Source of the DNA: Pseudomonas entomophila
GTDB taxonomy: Bacteria; Pseudomonadota; Gammaproteobacteria; Pseudomonadales; Pseudomonadaceae
Direction: 5' to 3'
DNA: 64,000 nt
NCBI RefSeq assembly: GCF_018417595.1
Contig: NZ_CP070982.1
Coordinates: 1,017,501 to 1,081,500 of the forward strand
Shown here: positions 1 to 11,000 of the stretch, piece by piece
Position numbering within the stretch: the first letter of the stretch is position 1
Layout: each line of letters starts with the position of its first letter
Position numbers and translations under genes: made by a program
The notes under the pieces: generated by a model
Database searches by the model: none
Seen by the model: only the letters and a program-made list of their open reading frames with translations
Told to the model about the DNA's origin: nothing

Positions 1-6
1 CCGGCC

Positions 7-735
7 ATGCCACTACGCCAGTGTGCTGTGATGGAACGACTGGCCGATGTGCGTGCGGTGCTGTTCGACCTGGACGGCACCCTGGTGGACACCTTGCCCG
101 ATATCGCCTGGTGCCTGAATCATGTTCTGGGCCAGCACCGGTTGCCTCTACGGGCTGTCGAGTCTGTGCGCAACTTGATCGGTGGCGGGGTAGCCGCAAT
201 GATCGAACGGGTTGCGCACGAGCACGGTGTAGAAGATGCCCAGCACCTGCAAACAGCCTACAGCGCCTGCTATCGCCAGCACCTGGTCAGGCTGTCGAGG
301 CCTTACGCGGGTGTCGAGCAGTTGCTCGAGGCCCTTGGCAAGCGCGGCCTGCCCATGGCGGTGGTAACCAACAAGGCCCATGCACTGGCATTGGCAGTGG
401 TCGAGCGCCTGTTGCCGGCGAATGCCTTCGCCGTGGTTCTTGGTCATCGACCTGGGCAGCGGCTCAAGCCCGCGCCGGACGCCGCCCTGCAGGCCGCCGA
501 GCGGCTCGGCGTGGCGCCTGAGCATTGCCTGTTCGTCGGTGACACGGCGTTCGACCTGCTCACCGCACAGGCCGCCGGCATGCCGGTGGCGGCGGCGGGC
601 TGGGGCTATGGCGAGCCTGGTGTGCTGCGTGATCACAACCCACAGCTGTATTGCGAACACCCTCATCAGTTGCTCGCGGCCTTGTGCCCGGCAGCTGTGC
701 AACCCCCGCGAGCCGAATTGACCGGTTCGCTGTAG
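7..735 (+). CDS. HAD-superfamily phosphatase (phosphoglycolate phosphatase-like)
   Basis: Predicted small-molecule phosphatase of the haloacid dehalogenase fold. Motif I (FDLDGTLVD, with the nucleophile and general acid/base aspartates) lies close to the N-terminus. A helical cap of about 70 residues follows, then a VVTNK motif II region and a GDTAFD motif IV that would bind magnesium. Length (242 aa) and the cap position fit the Gph/PGP type. The start is uncertain because only six bases precede it; ATG at 31 would give 234 aa and place motif I at the usual distance. It ends 23 bp before the isocyanide synthase fusion gene on the same strand, so the two are probably co-transcribed, and it may act on an intermediate or by-product of that pathway. 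The substrate cannot be read from sequence. Confidence 0.85.
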   Translation: MPLRQCAVMERLADVRAVLFDLDGTLVDTLPDIAWCLNHVLGQHRLPLRAVESVRNLIGGGVAAMIERVAHEHGVEDAQHLQTAYSACYRQHLVRLSRPYAGVEQLLEALGKRGLPMAVVTNKAHALALAVVERLLPANAFAVVLGHRPGQRLKPAPDAALQAAERLGVAPEHCLFVGDTAFDLLTAQAAGMPVAAAGWGYGEPGVLRDHNPQLYCEHPHQLLAALCPAAVQPPRAELTGSL

Positions 736-758
736 CTTCCACTCAAGGACGACAGAAG

Positions 759-2519
759 ATGCAAGACAAAGACAGCTGGGTCTCGGCCGTCAGCCAGGTG
801 CTGGATGGTTATCTGCTCAAGGCCGAGGGTGATCGCTTCGCCGACGCCGGCAAGGCGCACCTGGCCAGGGACCTGGTACGTTGCTTCGAACGCGGTGAAC
901 CTGTGCGCATGGTGCTGCCGGGCTTCCCTTGCAAGTCGCCGAACGACCGCGACAAGACCTTTGGCGTGTTGCCGGACTTCGGCGAGGTCATGGCCATCGA
1001 ACGCCTCGACCGCCTCGGTCAGGAGATCGCCGCCTTGCACGCGCCGGGTTGCGAGATCGTCATCCTCAGCGATGGCACCACCTTCAACGACATCGTCGGT
1101 GTGCCCGACGACGTTCGTCGGCAGTACAACCAGGCGTTGCGCACCCTGTGCGTCACCCACAGTATCCGCTGGGTGAGCATGGAAGACCTGTTCCCCCAGG
1201 CCAGCAGCCCGGAAGCGTTGCGTGCGACCCTGGTCAAGCAGGCCCGCCTGCCCTGGAAGAGCGTCGAAGCATTGATCGAACAGTGCCAGCAGGATGAAAA
1301 CCTGGCCCGCAGCCACGACAAACTGTGCAGCCACCTCTACAACGACCTGCGCCTGTGCCGCCAGCCGGGGCAGGACGAGGACGAGCACCTGCGCCAGATC
1401 AGCCACAAGGCCTACCAGATGATGCTGCGTGGCCAGGCCCTCAACGCTGCTGTGGAGCGCTTCTTCCCCGAACACATCCGCCTGTCCGTGCACCAGTACG
1501 ACAACGCCGGGCCCAAGTTCACCCTGGCCCTGGCCGACGGCCTGAGCCACGTGGCCAGCCCCTGGCATGCGGTGCCGGTGCGCCAGCTCGATGGCGGCCA
1601 GTCCTTGCGCGGCCGCGCCGAGATCGACGGCAGCCGGCATGTGCAGGTGACCTGGCAGGGGCGGCCGTGGCTGCTTCACGAAACCCAGGGTGAAGCGCTG
1701 CAAGGCTATCGCTTCGAATTGCAGAAGCTGCCGCTGTTTGGCCTGGTGGTCAGTGACCCCATGGGGCTGGGCTTCGAGCGGCTGTCCACCGAGACCTTGC
1801 AAGCGCTGGTGCGCAGTTTCGGCTTCGTTTGCCTGAGGGGCTGCGAGTACACCGACCAGGCCAGCTTCGCCGCCGACTGCGCGCGCTTCGGCACCATCTA
1901 CCGTTGGGCCTTCGGCGAGGTGCACGTGGTCAAGCCAGCCGACCAGCCGCAGGGGGTGGTGCACTCACTGGAGAAGACGCCGTTGCACTGGGACCTCAAC
2001 CTGCTGCCCGACAGCGATCCGTTGGTGCAGCGCGACCCCAAGTTCTGCGCCCATACCTTCATGCTCTACTGCAAGACGCCGCCGCAGCCAGGGGAAGGGC
2101 AGACCACCATCGTCGACAGCCGCAATGCCCTGGCCAAGGTTGGCCTGCGGACCGCCCGGCAGTGGCAGGGCATCGACATCACCTACTACACGCGCATGAC
2201 CTATTTCGGCGGCTCACCGCGTTCTTATCCGCTGGTGGACCGCGATCCTCGCAGTGGCCAGCCGGTGTTGCGTTACCAGGAGGGTTGCGAGTCGTCGCTG
2301 CAGACCCTGGAGCAGCGCGTGGAGGGCGGTGACGAGGCCTTCCAGCGCGAACTGATCGAGCAACTGGACGGGCTGGTCTACGACCCTCATTGCCTGATCG
2401 CCCATGAATGGGCGGCGGGTGACCTGGTGCTGATCGACAACTACCAGACCTTGCACGGGCGCCTGCCCATGAGCCCGGCCTCGGCGTCGCGTGAGCTGTG
2501 GCGGGTGCAGGTGTACTGA
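759..2519 (+). CDS. Isocyanide synthase (PvcA/IsnA/Dit1) fused to TauD/TfdA dioxygenase (PvcB/IsnB-like)
   Basis: A 586-aa two-domain protein. Residues 1 to about 285 match the PvcA/IsnA/Dit1 family, which converts an amino-acid amine into an isonitrile using ribulose 5-phosphate as carbon donor. Recognisable motifs are PCKSPN near residue 57 and SDGTTFND near residue 106. Residues ~330-586 form an Fe(II)/2-oxoglutarate dioxygenase with the HWD facial-triad motif (H410, D412), distal H566 and the following R568 for 2-oxoglutarate. In Pseudomonas aeruginosa and most bacteria these are two genes (pvcA, pvcB); here they are one chain. ATG 759 is chosen because AAGGAC sits 8-9 bp upstream, although the frame is open back to 651. 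The likely product is an oxidised (vinyl) isonitrile of Tyr or Trp. No transporter or further tailoring gene is visible beside it. Confidence 0.85.
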   Translation: MQDKDSWVSAVSQVLDGYLLKAEGDRFADAGKAHLARDLVRCFERGEPVRMVLPGFPCKSPNDRDKTFGVLPDFGEVMAIERLDRLGQEIAALHAPGCEIVILSDGTTFNDIVGVPDDVRRQYNQALRTLCVTHSIRWVSMEDLFPQASSPEALRATLVKQARLPWKSVEALIEQCQQDENLARSHDKLCSHLYNDLRLCRQPGQDEDEHLRQISHKAYQMMLRGQALNAAVERFFPEHIRLSVHQYDNAGPKFTLALADGLSHVASPWHAVPVRQLDGGQSLRGRAEIDGSRHVQVTWQGRPWLLHETQGEALQGYRFELQKLPLFGLVVSDPMGLGFERLSTETLQALVRSFGFVCLRGCEYTDQASFAADCARFGTIYRWAFGEVHVVKPADQPQGVVHSLEKTPLHWDLNLLPDSDPLVQRDPKFCAHTFMLYCKTPPQPGEGQTTIVDSRNALAKVGLRTARQWQGIDITYYTRMTYFGGSPRSYPLVDRDPRSGQPVLRYQEGCESSLQTLEQRVEGGDEAFQRELIEQLDGLVYDPHCLIAHEWAAGDLVLIDNYQTLHGRLPMSPASASRELWRVQVY

Positions 2520-2535
2520 CTGGCCAGGTGCGTTC

Positions 2536-2651
2536 TGTGGGAGCGGCCTTGTGTCGCGAAAGGGCCGCATCGCGGCCCCAGGATTTATGCAACACCCCAT
2601 AAATGCTGGGGCTGCTGCGCAGCCCTTTCGCGACACAAGGCCGCTCCCACA
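2536..2651. repeat. REP pair forming a long imperfect palindrome
   Basis: TGTGGGAGCGGCCTTGTG... is mirrored by ...CACAAGGCCGCTCCCACA, giving an arm of about 28 bp on each side of a GC-rich centre. This is a putida-type REP doublet placed just after the isocyanide gene. It could fold in RNA and act as a 3' boundary. Confidence 0.8.
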
Positions 2652-2826
2652 GGGCTTGTGTCGTTCAGTTTTTATTTGTTTTTCAATTGTTACGCCTGAA
2701 AAATTCTAATAAAACAGAAAATTATCCTTTACGAAATTTGCTCTGCGGGATTATCTTCTGAAACGGCCGCCGTAGCGGCCAACGTCGCTCGGACGGTTCC
2801 GGGCGCTTACGTCTGCAGAGGAACAC

Positions 2827-4035
2827 ATGGCCAATCCCGGTTCGCCGCGCCGCTTTGCGCGCATCGATCGTCTCCCCCCGTACGTTTTCAACATCACCGC
2901 CGAACTCAAGATGGCCGCCCGCCGCCGTGGCGAAGACATCATCGACCTGAGCATGGGCAACCCCGATGGCGCGACCCCGCCGCATATCGTCGAGAAGCTG
3001 GTGCAGGTCGCCCAGCGCGAAGACACCCACGGCTACTCCACCTCCCGCGGCATCCCACGCCTGCGCCGCGCCATCTCGAACTGGTACAAGGAACGCTACG
3101 ACGTCGCGATCGACCCGGAGAGCGAAGCCATCGTCACCATCGGCTCGAAAGAGGGTCTGGCGCACCTGATGCTCGGTACCCTCGACCATGGCGACACCGT
3201 GCTGGTGCCCAACCCCAGCTACCCGATCCACATCTACGGCGCGGTGATCGCCGGTGCCCAGGTGCGCTCGGTGCCACTGGTGCCGGGCGTGGACTTCTTC
3301 AACGAACTGGAGCGGGCGATCCGCGAGTCGATCCCCAAGCCGAAGATGATGATCCTCGGCTTCCCGTCCAACCCCACCGCCCAGTGCGTGGAGCTGGACT
3401 TCTTCGAGCGCGTGGTGGCCCTGGCGAAACAGTACGACGTGCTGGTGGTGCACGACCTGGCCTATGCCGACATCGTCTACGACGGCTGGAAGGCGCCGTC
3501 GATCATGCAGGTGCCAGGCGCCAAGGACATCGCGGTGGAGTTCTTCACCCTGTCCAAGAGTTACAACATGGCGGGCTGGCGCATCGGCTTCATGGTGGGT
3601 AACCCGGAACTGGTCAGCGCCCTGGCGCGGATCAAGAGCTACCACGACTACGGCACCTTCACCCCGTTGCAGGTGGCGGCCATCGCCGCCCTGGAAGGCG
3701 ACCAGCAATGCGTGCGCGACATCGCCGAGCAGTACCGCCAGCGCCGCAACCTGCTGGTCAAGGGCCTGCACGAGCTGGGCTGGATGGTCGAGAACCCCAA
3801 GGCCTCGATGTATGTCTGGGCCAAGATCCCCGAGGCTTATGCGCACCTGGGCTCGTTGGAATTCGCCAAGAAGCTGCTGGCCGAGGCCAAGGTCTGCGTG
3901 TCGCCGGGGATCGGTTTCGGTGATTACGGTGACGACCACGTGCGTTTCGCCCTGATCGAGAACCAAGACCGGATTCGCCAGGCGATCCGCGGGATCCGCC
4001 AGATGTTCCGGGCCGATGGCCTGATCAGCAAATAA
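2827..4035 (+). CDS. alaC: Alanine aminotransferase AlaC (class I/II PLP aminotransferase)
   Basis: 402-aa cytoplasmic fold-type I aminotransferase, predicted to interconvert pyruvate plus glutamate with alanine plus 2-oxoglutarate. The PLP lysine is K244 in the [10 protein letters not shown] motif, and the FPSNPTAQ and [12 protein letters not shown] motifs (cofactor-binding Asn, Asp and Tyr) are present. The near full-length resemblance to E. coli AlaC/YfdZ, including the N-terminal RLPPYVF segment, supports the name. ATG follows GAGGAACAC (AGAGGAAC 2-9 bp upstream). The gene stands alone, with a REP doublet upstream and a repetitive gap downstream. A distinct but related aminotransferase specificity cannot be excluded. 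Confidence 0.9.
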   Translation: MANPGSPRRFARIDRLPPYVFNITAELKMAARRRGEDIIDLSMGNPDGATPPHIVEKLVQVAQREDTHGYSTSRGIPRLRRAISNWYKERYDVAIDPESEAIVTIGSKEGLAHLMLGTLDHGDTVLVPNPSYPIHIYGAVIAGAQVRSVPLVPGVDFFNELERAIRESIPKPKMMILGFPSNPTAQCVELDFFERVVALAKQYDVLVVHDLAYADIVYDGWKAPSIMQVPGAKDIAVEFFTLSKSYNMAGWRIGFMVGNPELVSALARIKSYHDYGTFTPLQVAAIAALEGDQQCVRDIAEQYRQRRNLLVKGLHELGWMVENPKASMYVWAKIPEAYAHLGSLEFAKKLLAEAKVCVSPGIGFGDYGDDHVRFALIENQDRIRQAIRGIRQMFRADGLISK

Positions 4036-4278
4036 GCTTCAAGCCTTAAGCTTCAAGCCGCAAGCGTAGCTGTGCCATGCAGCCTTCTTGCGGCTTTTCC
4101 TGATCGGCGAGGCAGGGAAGGCACAGCGCTTTTTCTTGCCACTTGTCGCTCACGGCTTGAGGCCGCGATGAGCGGCCATCTTTTTTTCTTTCCCCCTCTT
4201 CTCAGCCGTTCGCGCTTGGATTACAAATGGCGCCGCGGGCGCTCGCCCTCATAACAACAACCTCCCTCCCTGGCCATC
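4036..4278. repeat. Intergenic gap with short direct repeat
   Basis: Right after the alaC stop, AGCTTCAAGCC occurs twice in tandem (about 4034-4063) followed by a related GCAAGC. The rest (about 200 bp) has CT-rich tracts and no convincing gene. The direct repeat resembles the small AAGCTTCAAGC repeats common between Pseudomonas genes. Confidence 0.5.
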
Positions 4279-4662
4279 ATGTCCGAACAGAACCCTTGCC
4301 TGACCTGCGGCGCCTGCTGCGGCTACTTTCGTGTGTCTTTCTTCTGGGGTGAATGCCAGTCCGCCGGCGGCGTGGTGCCCGACGATCTGGTGGTGCAGAT
4401 CAACCCGACCCGCGTCGCCATGATCGGCACCGACGCCAAGCCTTGCCGCTGCGTCAGCCTGGGTGGCGAGATCGGCACGCAGGTGGCGTGCAGCATCTAT
4501 GAGAACCGCTCCAGCCCGTGCCGCGAGTTCGAGGCTTCCTGGGAGAACGGGGTGCACAACCCCAGCTGCGACGATGCCCGGGCGGCCTATGGCCTGCCAC
4601 CGCTGACACCGCCAGGGGCCAACGAGCCGCATTGGCCGGATGACGGCGCCGAGGTGGCCTGA
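4279..4662 (+). CDS. YkgJ-family cysteine cluster protein
   Basis: 127-aa protein beginning with a CLTCGACCGYF motif and carrying further conserved cysteines (PCRC near residue 55, then C near 74 and 84, then C near 96). This is the pattern of the YkgJ (CxxCxxCC) family, thought to bind iron or zinc. Function is unknown in most members; some act in metal-dependent modification. There is no signal peptide. The ATG has only a weak upstream purine stretch. It is a single-gene unit followed by a REP palindrome. Confidence 0.8.
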   Translation: MSEQNPCLTCGACCGYFRVSFFWGECQSAGGVVPDDLVVQINPTRVAMIGTDAKPCRCVSLGGEIGTQVACSIYENRSSPCREFEASWENGVHNPSCDDARAAYGLPPLTPPGANEPHWPDDGAEVA

Positions 4663-4680
4663 CGCGGCGTATGAAACCTC

Positions 4681-4765
4681 TGTAGGAGCGGCTTCAGCCG
4701 CGATCACCCGCAACGCGGGTGCCGCATACCGCGATGCCAGCATCGCGGCTGAAGCCGCTCCTACA
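4681..4765. repeat. REP palindrome
   Basis: TGTAGGAGCGGCTTCAGCCGCGATCACCCGC... closes with ...GCGGCTGAAGCCGCTCCTACA. Perfect outer arms of about 20 bp mark a putida REP doublet between the YkgJ gene and the giant autotransporter. From 4766 to 5053 I see no gene, only the autotransporter upstream region. Confidence 0.85.
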
Positions 4766-5053
4766 AACGTCTAACCTGTTCACGCTTTGGCAAAGTGACA
4801 TGACCGTTCGTCGGTTGGATCCAGCCAGGATCCCCTTGAAACCCGCGAAACACGTGCCGCCTTGAAAAAGTATTAACACCATTTGATCCCCTCCAACGCC
4901 GTACTGCCCGTCCTACAGCGGCTACACATTCCCTCAAAGGAAATTCGTAGCCATTGATCAGGCGTTTCGGCCGTCGCGTGTTTCGCTGCTCTTTCTCACC
5001 CCGCTGCACACGCATTCAAGGACTGAATTGCCTGATCCACGAAGGAGCTCTCC

Positions 5054-8000
5054 GTGGACAGACGTGCCGCCTCCCGTTTCCCCTCCCGTTTCTCGCATCT
5101 GTCCCTGGCCATCAGCCTGGGCGTCGGCGCCTTGGCCTTCGGCCTGACGAGCGAGCAGGCGCTGGCCGTCTGCAGCGCAGCCGGCTCCATCATTACCTGC
5201 AACGGTGCGGCCAACCCCCTGGCACCCAGCTATACCAACGGCGGCAGTGGCCTCACGGTCAACGTCAACCCGGGGGCCTCGCTGGGCACCCTGCTGGGCG
5301 TGGGTGGCACGTCCCTGTCGCTGGCCGGCAACAACAACACGCTGAACAACTCCGGCACCATCGACCCGACCTTGCTCGGGCTGCTGAGCATTCAGTCTTC
5401 CGCCGTGCTGATCGGCAACACCGGCACCGGCAGCACGCTCAACATCAACAACAACGCCACGGGCGTGATCAAGGGCACCGGCGCCTTGCTGGGCGCCAAC
5501 CTGCTGAACCTCACAGGCATGGCGCTGGACGCGCGCAACGGCGCCGCTGGCACCACCACCATCAGCAACGCCGGCAGCATCGGCTCCTCGGCGCTGGCCA
5601 GCCTCACCCTGGTGAGCGAGGACACCCCGGTCATCGCCGTCACCGGCGGCAGCACGGTGAACTTCACCAACACCGGCACCATACTCGGTCGGGCAGCGTT
5701 CGAGGCCTCGGCGGCGGGCAACACCTTCACCAACGCCGGCACCCTGACCGGCAGCCTGGCGATGGGCGCCAACAGCACCAACCGTTTCAACGCCATCACC
5801 GGCTCCAGTGTCAGTGCCGGGCTCGGGGTCGGCGTGGCCTTGCTGGTCACCAGCAACCCCAACCTGGCCTTCGCGGCGGCAGGCAAGATCGATGGCGGCG
5901 CCGGTGGCACCAACACCCTCGCGTTGCAGAACGCCATCGGAGGCGGTAGCGGGACCAGCGGCAGCGGTACCATCAATGCCACCAACTACATCAACTTCAG
6001 CCGGCTGATCGTCGACAGCGGCACCTGGAGCCTGATCGGCCAGGTGCTCAACGGCACCACCCAGACCACCCTCAATGGCGGTGCACTCAGCTTCGATAAC
6101 TCCAGCGCCTTCGGCAGTGGCGGCATCACGGTCAACGGTGGCAGCCTGCAGGGCAGTGTCGGCGGGCTGAGCCTGGCCAATGCCCTGACCCTCAACGCCG
6201 GTCTGAGCGTTGGCGGCGCCAACGACCTGGCCCTCAATGGCGTGGTCTCGGGGGTAGGCGGGCTGACCAAGACCGGCGCCGGCCTGCTCACCCTTGGCGC
6301 CACCAACACCTACAGCGGCGGCACCACCCTGGCCGCCGGCGGCCTCAACCTGACCAGCGCTGCGGCGCTCGGCAGCGGCGGGCTCACCGTCAGCGGTGCC
6401 GGCAGCCTGCAAGGCAGCGTGCCACTGGTGCTGAACAATAACGTGACGTTGAACGCGGCGCTGACCTTGCCTGGCAGCAACGCCCTGACCCTGGGCGGCG
6501 TGCTCAGCGGTACCGGCTCGCTGGTCAAGAGCGGCAGCGGTGGCCTGACCCTGAACGGCGTCAACACCTACAGCGGCGGCACCACCATGGCCAGCGGCAC
6601 CCTCACGCTCGGCAATGCCAGCGGCCTGGGCAGCGGCGCATTGGGCCTGACCGGCAACGGTACCCTCGATACCACGGCGACCATGACCCTGGCCAACGCC
6701 ATCAACCTGGGCAGCAACACCCTGACCTTGCCGGGCAACAACGCCCTGACGCTCAACGGCCTGATCGGCGGTACCGGCAGCCTGGTCAAGAACGGTGCAG
6801 CCGACCTCACCCTCAACGGCGTGAACACCTTCAGCGGCGGCACCAGCCTGGGCGCGGGCAAGCTCACCGTCGGCGACAGCGCCGCGCTGGGCACCGGCGC
6901 CCTGGCGCTGACCGGCAATGCCAGCCTCGATGCCAGCACCGGAGTCAGTCTGGCCAATGCGCTCAACCTCGGGGCCAACACCCTCAACCTGCTGGGCACC
7001 AGCGCCACCACCCTGGGCGGTGTGATCAGCGGTACCGGCGCGCTGATCAAGAACGGTGCCGGCGACCTGACCCTGAACGGCAACAGCACCTTCAGCGGCG
7101 GCCTGACGCTCAACACCGGCAAGCTCACGGTCGGCCACAGCAACGCCCTGGGCGGCGGCGCGCTGACCCTGGGCGGCAACGCCAGCCTCGATGCCAGCAC
7201 CACGGTCAACCTCGGCAACGCGGTCAACCTCGGCGCTAACACCTTGAACCTGTTGGGCACCAGCGCCACCACCCTGGGCGGCGTGATCAGCGGTACCGGC
7301 GCGCTGGTGAAAAGCGGCAGCGCCGGCCTGACCCTCAATGGCAGCAACACCTTCAGCGGTGGCACTACCCTCAACGCGGGCGTGCTGACCGTGGGCAACA
7401 ACAACGCGCTGGGTACAGGCGCGCTCAGCCTGGGCGGCAACGCCAGCCTCGACGCGGGTGCGACGGTCAACCTGGGCAACGCCATCAACCTGGGCGGCAA
7501 CACCCTGACCCTGCCCGGCAGCAATGCCGCCACCCTGGGCGGTGTGATCAGCGGTACCGGCGCACTGGTCAAGAACGGTGGCAGCAACCTGACCCTTTCC
7601 GGGGCCAACACCTTCAGCGGCGGCCTCAGCCTCAATGCCGGCACCCTGACCCTGGCCAGTGCCGCCGCCCTGGGGACCGGCGCATTGTCCGTCGGCGGCG
7701 CGTCGACCCTGGCCAACACCACGGCCTTCACCCTGAACAACGGCGTCAATCTCGGCGCCAACCTGACCCTGGCCGGCGCCAACAACCTGGTCCTGGCCGG
7801 CAACCTCAGCGGCACCGGTGGGCTGACCAAGAACGGCAGCGCCAGCCTGACCCTGGCCGGCAACAACACCCAGAGCGGCGTCACCACGCTCAACGCCGGT
7901 ACCCTGGTGCTGGGCAGCGCCACCGCGCTGGGCAGCGGGGCGCTCAACGCCGCGGCCGGCACCACCCTCGACACCAGCGTCGCCGGGCTGAACATCGGCA

Positions 8001-11000
8001 ACGCCGTGAGCCTGTCCGGCAACCTCACCCTCGCCGGTAGCAACGACCTCACCCTGGGCGGTGTGATCTCGGGTGTCGGCGGCCTGACCAAGAACGGCAG
8101 CACCACGCTGACCCTCACCGGCGCCAACACCCAGGTCGGCGCCACCAACCTCAACGCTGGCGCCATCGTGGTCGGCAGCAACACCGCGCTGGGCAGTGGC
8201 GCGCTCAATGCCGCCGCAGGCACCAGCCTGGATGCCAGCAGCGCGGTCAACCTCGGCAACGCCGTCAACCTCGCCGGCGCGCTGGGCATCGGCGGCAGCG
8301 CCAACCTTGGCCTTGGTGGCTTGATCAGCGGCGCGGGCAGCCTGATCAAGAACGGCAGCGCGACCCTCACCCTGTCCGGCCCCAACGCCTACCTGGGCGG
8401 CACCACCCTCAACGCCGGTGGCCTGGTGTTGGGCAACGGCGCCGCGCTGGGCGTGGGCAAGCTCACCGTGGCGGGTGCGGGCAGCCTGGATACCACGGCG
8501 GCTCTCAGTGTCGGCAACGCTGTCACCCTCGATGCCGACCTCACCCTGGCCGGCAGCAACAACCTGAGCCTCAACGGCGTGATCGACGGCACCGGCCGGC
8601 TGATCAAGAACGGCACCGCCACGCTCACCCTCGGTGGCCTCAACAGCTATGCCGGCGGCACGCTGCTCAATGCCGGCGGCCTGGTGCTCGGCAACGGCAG
8701 CGCGCTTGGCACGGGGACCCTGACCGTGGGCGGCGCCGCAAGCCTGGACAACAGCAGCGCCATCAGCCTGGGCAACAACGTCGCGCTCGACGCCAATCTC
8801 ACTCTCGGCGGCAGCAACGCGTTGACCCTGGGTGGCGTGCTCAGTGGGGCAGGGCAACTGGTCAAGAACGGTGCGGCTACCCTGACCCTCGACGGCGTCA
8901 ACACCTACACCGGTGGCACCACCCTGAATGCCGGTGGTGTGGTTGTCGGCAACGGCGGCGCCCTGGGCAGCGGCGCCCTCAACGTGACCGGTGTCGCCAG
9001 CCTCGACAACAGTGCCGCGCTGACCCTGGCCAACGACATCGGCCTGGGCGCCAACCTCACCCTGGGTGGCAGCAACAACCTCACCTTGAGCGGTGCTCTC
9101 AGCGGCACGGGCGGCTTGATCAAGAACGGCTTGGCCGACCTGACCCTTACCGGCAACAACACCTTCAGCGGCGCCATCGACCTGGTCGGTGGCAGCCTCA
9201 CCACCGTGGGTACTGGCGCGCTGGGCAATGCCTCGTCGCTCAACGTCGGTGCCGGCGCCAGCCTCAACCTGGGCGCCAGCGCCGGGGTCGGCAGCCTGAG
9301 TGGTGCCGGCACGGTGAACGTGGCCGGTGGCGGCAACCTCACCGTGGGTGGCAACAACTCGAACAATGTCTTCAGTGGCGTGCTGGCGGGCGCTGGCGGG
9401 CTGATCAAGAACGGTACTGGCAGCCTGGAACTGTCGGGCGTGAACGTGCTGGCGGGCAACACCTCGGTCAACGCCGGCCTGCTCAACATCACCGGCGCCC
9501 TGGCCAGCGCCAACGTGCAGGTCAACAGCGGCGCCAGCCTGGGCGGCACCGGCAGCCTGCTGGGTGCCCTGGATATCGCCAACGGCGCGCACCTGCTGGC
9601 CAACAGCGGCGCGACCCTGGCCACCGGCGCGCTGACCCTGCACAGCGGCTCGATCCTCGATTTCGGCCTGGGCTCGCCGTCCACCGGCGGCACCGCGCTG
9701 GTCAACGTCAACGGCAACCTGACCCTCGACGGCACCCTCAATGTCACCGATATCGGCGGCTTCGGCACCGGTATCTACCGCCTGTTCGACTACACCGGCG
9801 CCCTGGTGGACAACGGCGTGGTGATCGGCAGCGTGCCGGGCAGCGTGCTGCCGGGCGACTTGCAGGTGCAGACCTCCATTGGCAGCCAGATCAACCTGCT
9901 GGTCGGCGGTGCCACCGGCACCGTGCAGTTCTGGGACGGCGGCCAGAGCGTGCCCAACGGCGTGATCGACGGCGGCACGGGGACCTGGAACGGCGTCAAC
10001 ACCAACTGGACCGACGTCAACGGCGTGCTCAACAACACCTGGACCAGCGACTTCGCGGTGTTCCAGGGTACCGCGGGCGATGTCACCGTGGTCGGCACCC
10101 AGGCCGCCACTGGCCTGCAGTTCGTCACCAACGGCTATCGCCTGATCGGCGCCGGTGGCCTGGACCTGGTCAACGGCAGCAACGGCGCCTTCACCGTGCG
10201 GGTTGATCCGGGTGTCACCGCCACGCTGAACGTCGGCCTCTCGGGCAGCGGCCAACTGGCCAAGCTCGACAGCGGCACCCTGGTGCTCAACGCTGCCAAC
10301 AGCTACAGCGGTGGCACCCTGTTCAATGGTGGCAGCATCGTTGTGGGCAACAACACGGCCTTCGGCACCGGGGCGGTCAGCGCCGCCGCTGGCACCAACC
10401 TGGACAGCAACACCGCTGTCACCCTGGGCAATGCCTTTGCCCTGGGTGGCGCCTTGACCGTCGGCGGCAGCGCCGACCTGGGCCTGGCAGGCGTGGTTTC
10501 AGGTACCGGCAGCGTGATCAAGGCCGGTGGCGCCAACCTGACCCTCGGCAACGCCAACACCTACAGCGGCGGTACCAGCCTCGGGGCCGGTACCCTGACC
10601 TTGGGCAATGCCCAGGCGCTGGGTACCGGCGGCCTGACCGTGACGGGCGCCGCCAGCCTGGACACCAGCGCTAACCTGGCATTGGCCAATACCATTGCGC
10701 TGAACGCCAACCTCACCCTGCCGGGCAGCAACGACCTCACCCTCAACGGTGCGCTCAGTGGCACCGGCGGTTTGATCAAGGCCGGCGCCAGCACGCTGAC
10801 CCTCAACGGCAGCAACAGCCAGCAGGGCAGCACCAGCCTCAACGGCGGCACCTTGGTGGTGGGCAGCAACACGGCGTTGGGCACAGGGGCTCTGAATGCG
10901 CTGGGTGGCTCCACCCTGAGCAGCAATGCCAACGTCACCCTGGCCAACCAGCTCAACCTGGCCGGCAACCTGACCATCGCCGGGGCGCAGAACCTGACCC

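Noticed and set aside
651..758. Upstream extension of the isocyanide synthase fusion
   Set aside because: It would overlap the phosphatase gene and lies before a well-placed AAGGAC and ATG 759.
759..2519. Isocyanide synthase as part of the hydrazine cluster
   Set aside because: About 21 kb with unrelated housekeeping and surface genes separate them; no shared element was seen.
4958..10255. 1765-aa open frame on minus antisense to the autotransporter (and a 2667-aa one at 11054-19057)
   Set aside because: They mirror the GC-rich repetitive codons of the autotransporter, have no start context or recognisable domains, and the plus-strand gene has a signal peptide and barrel.
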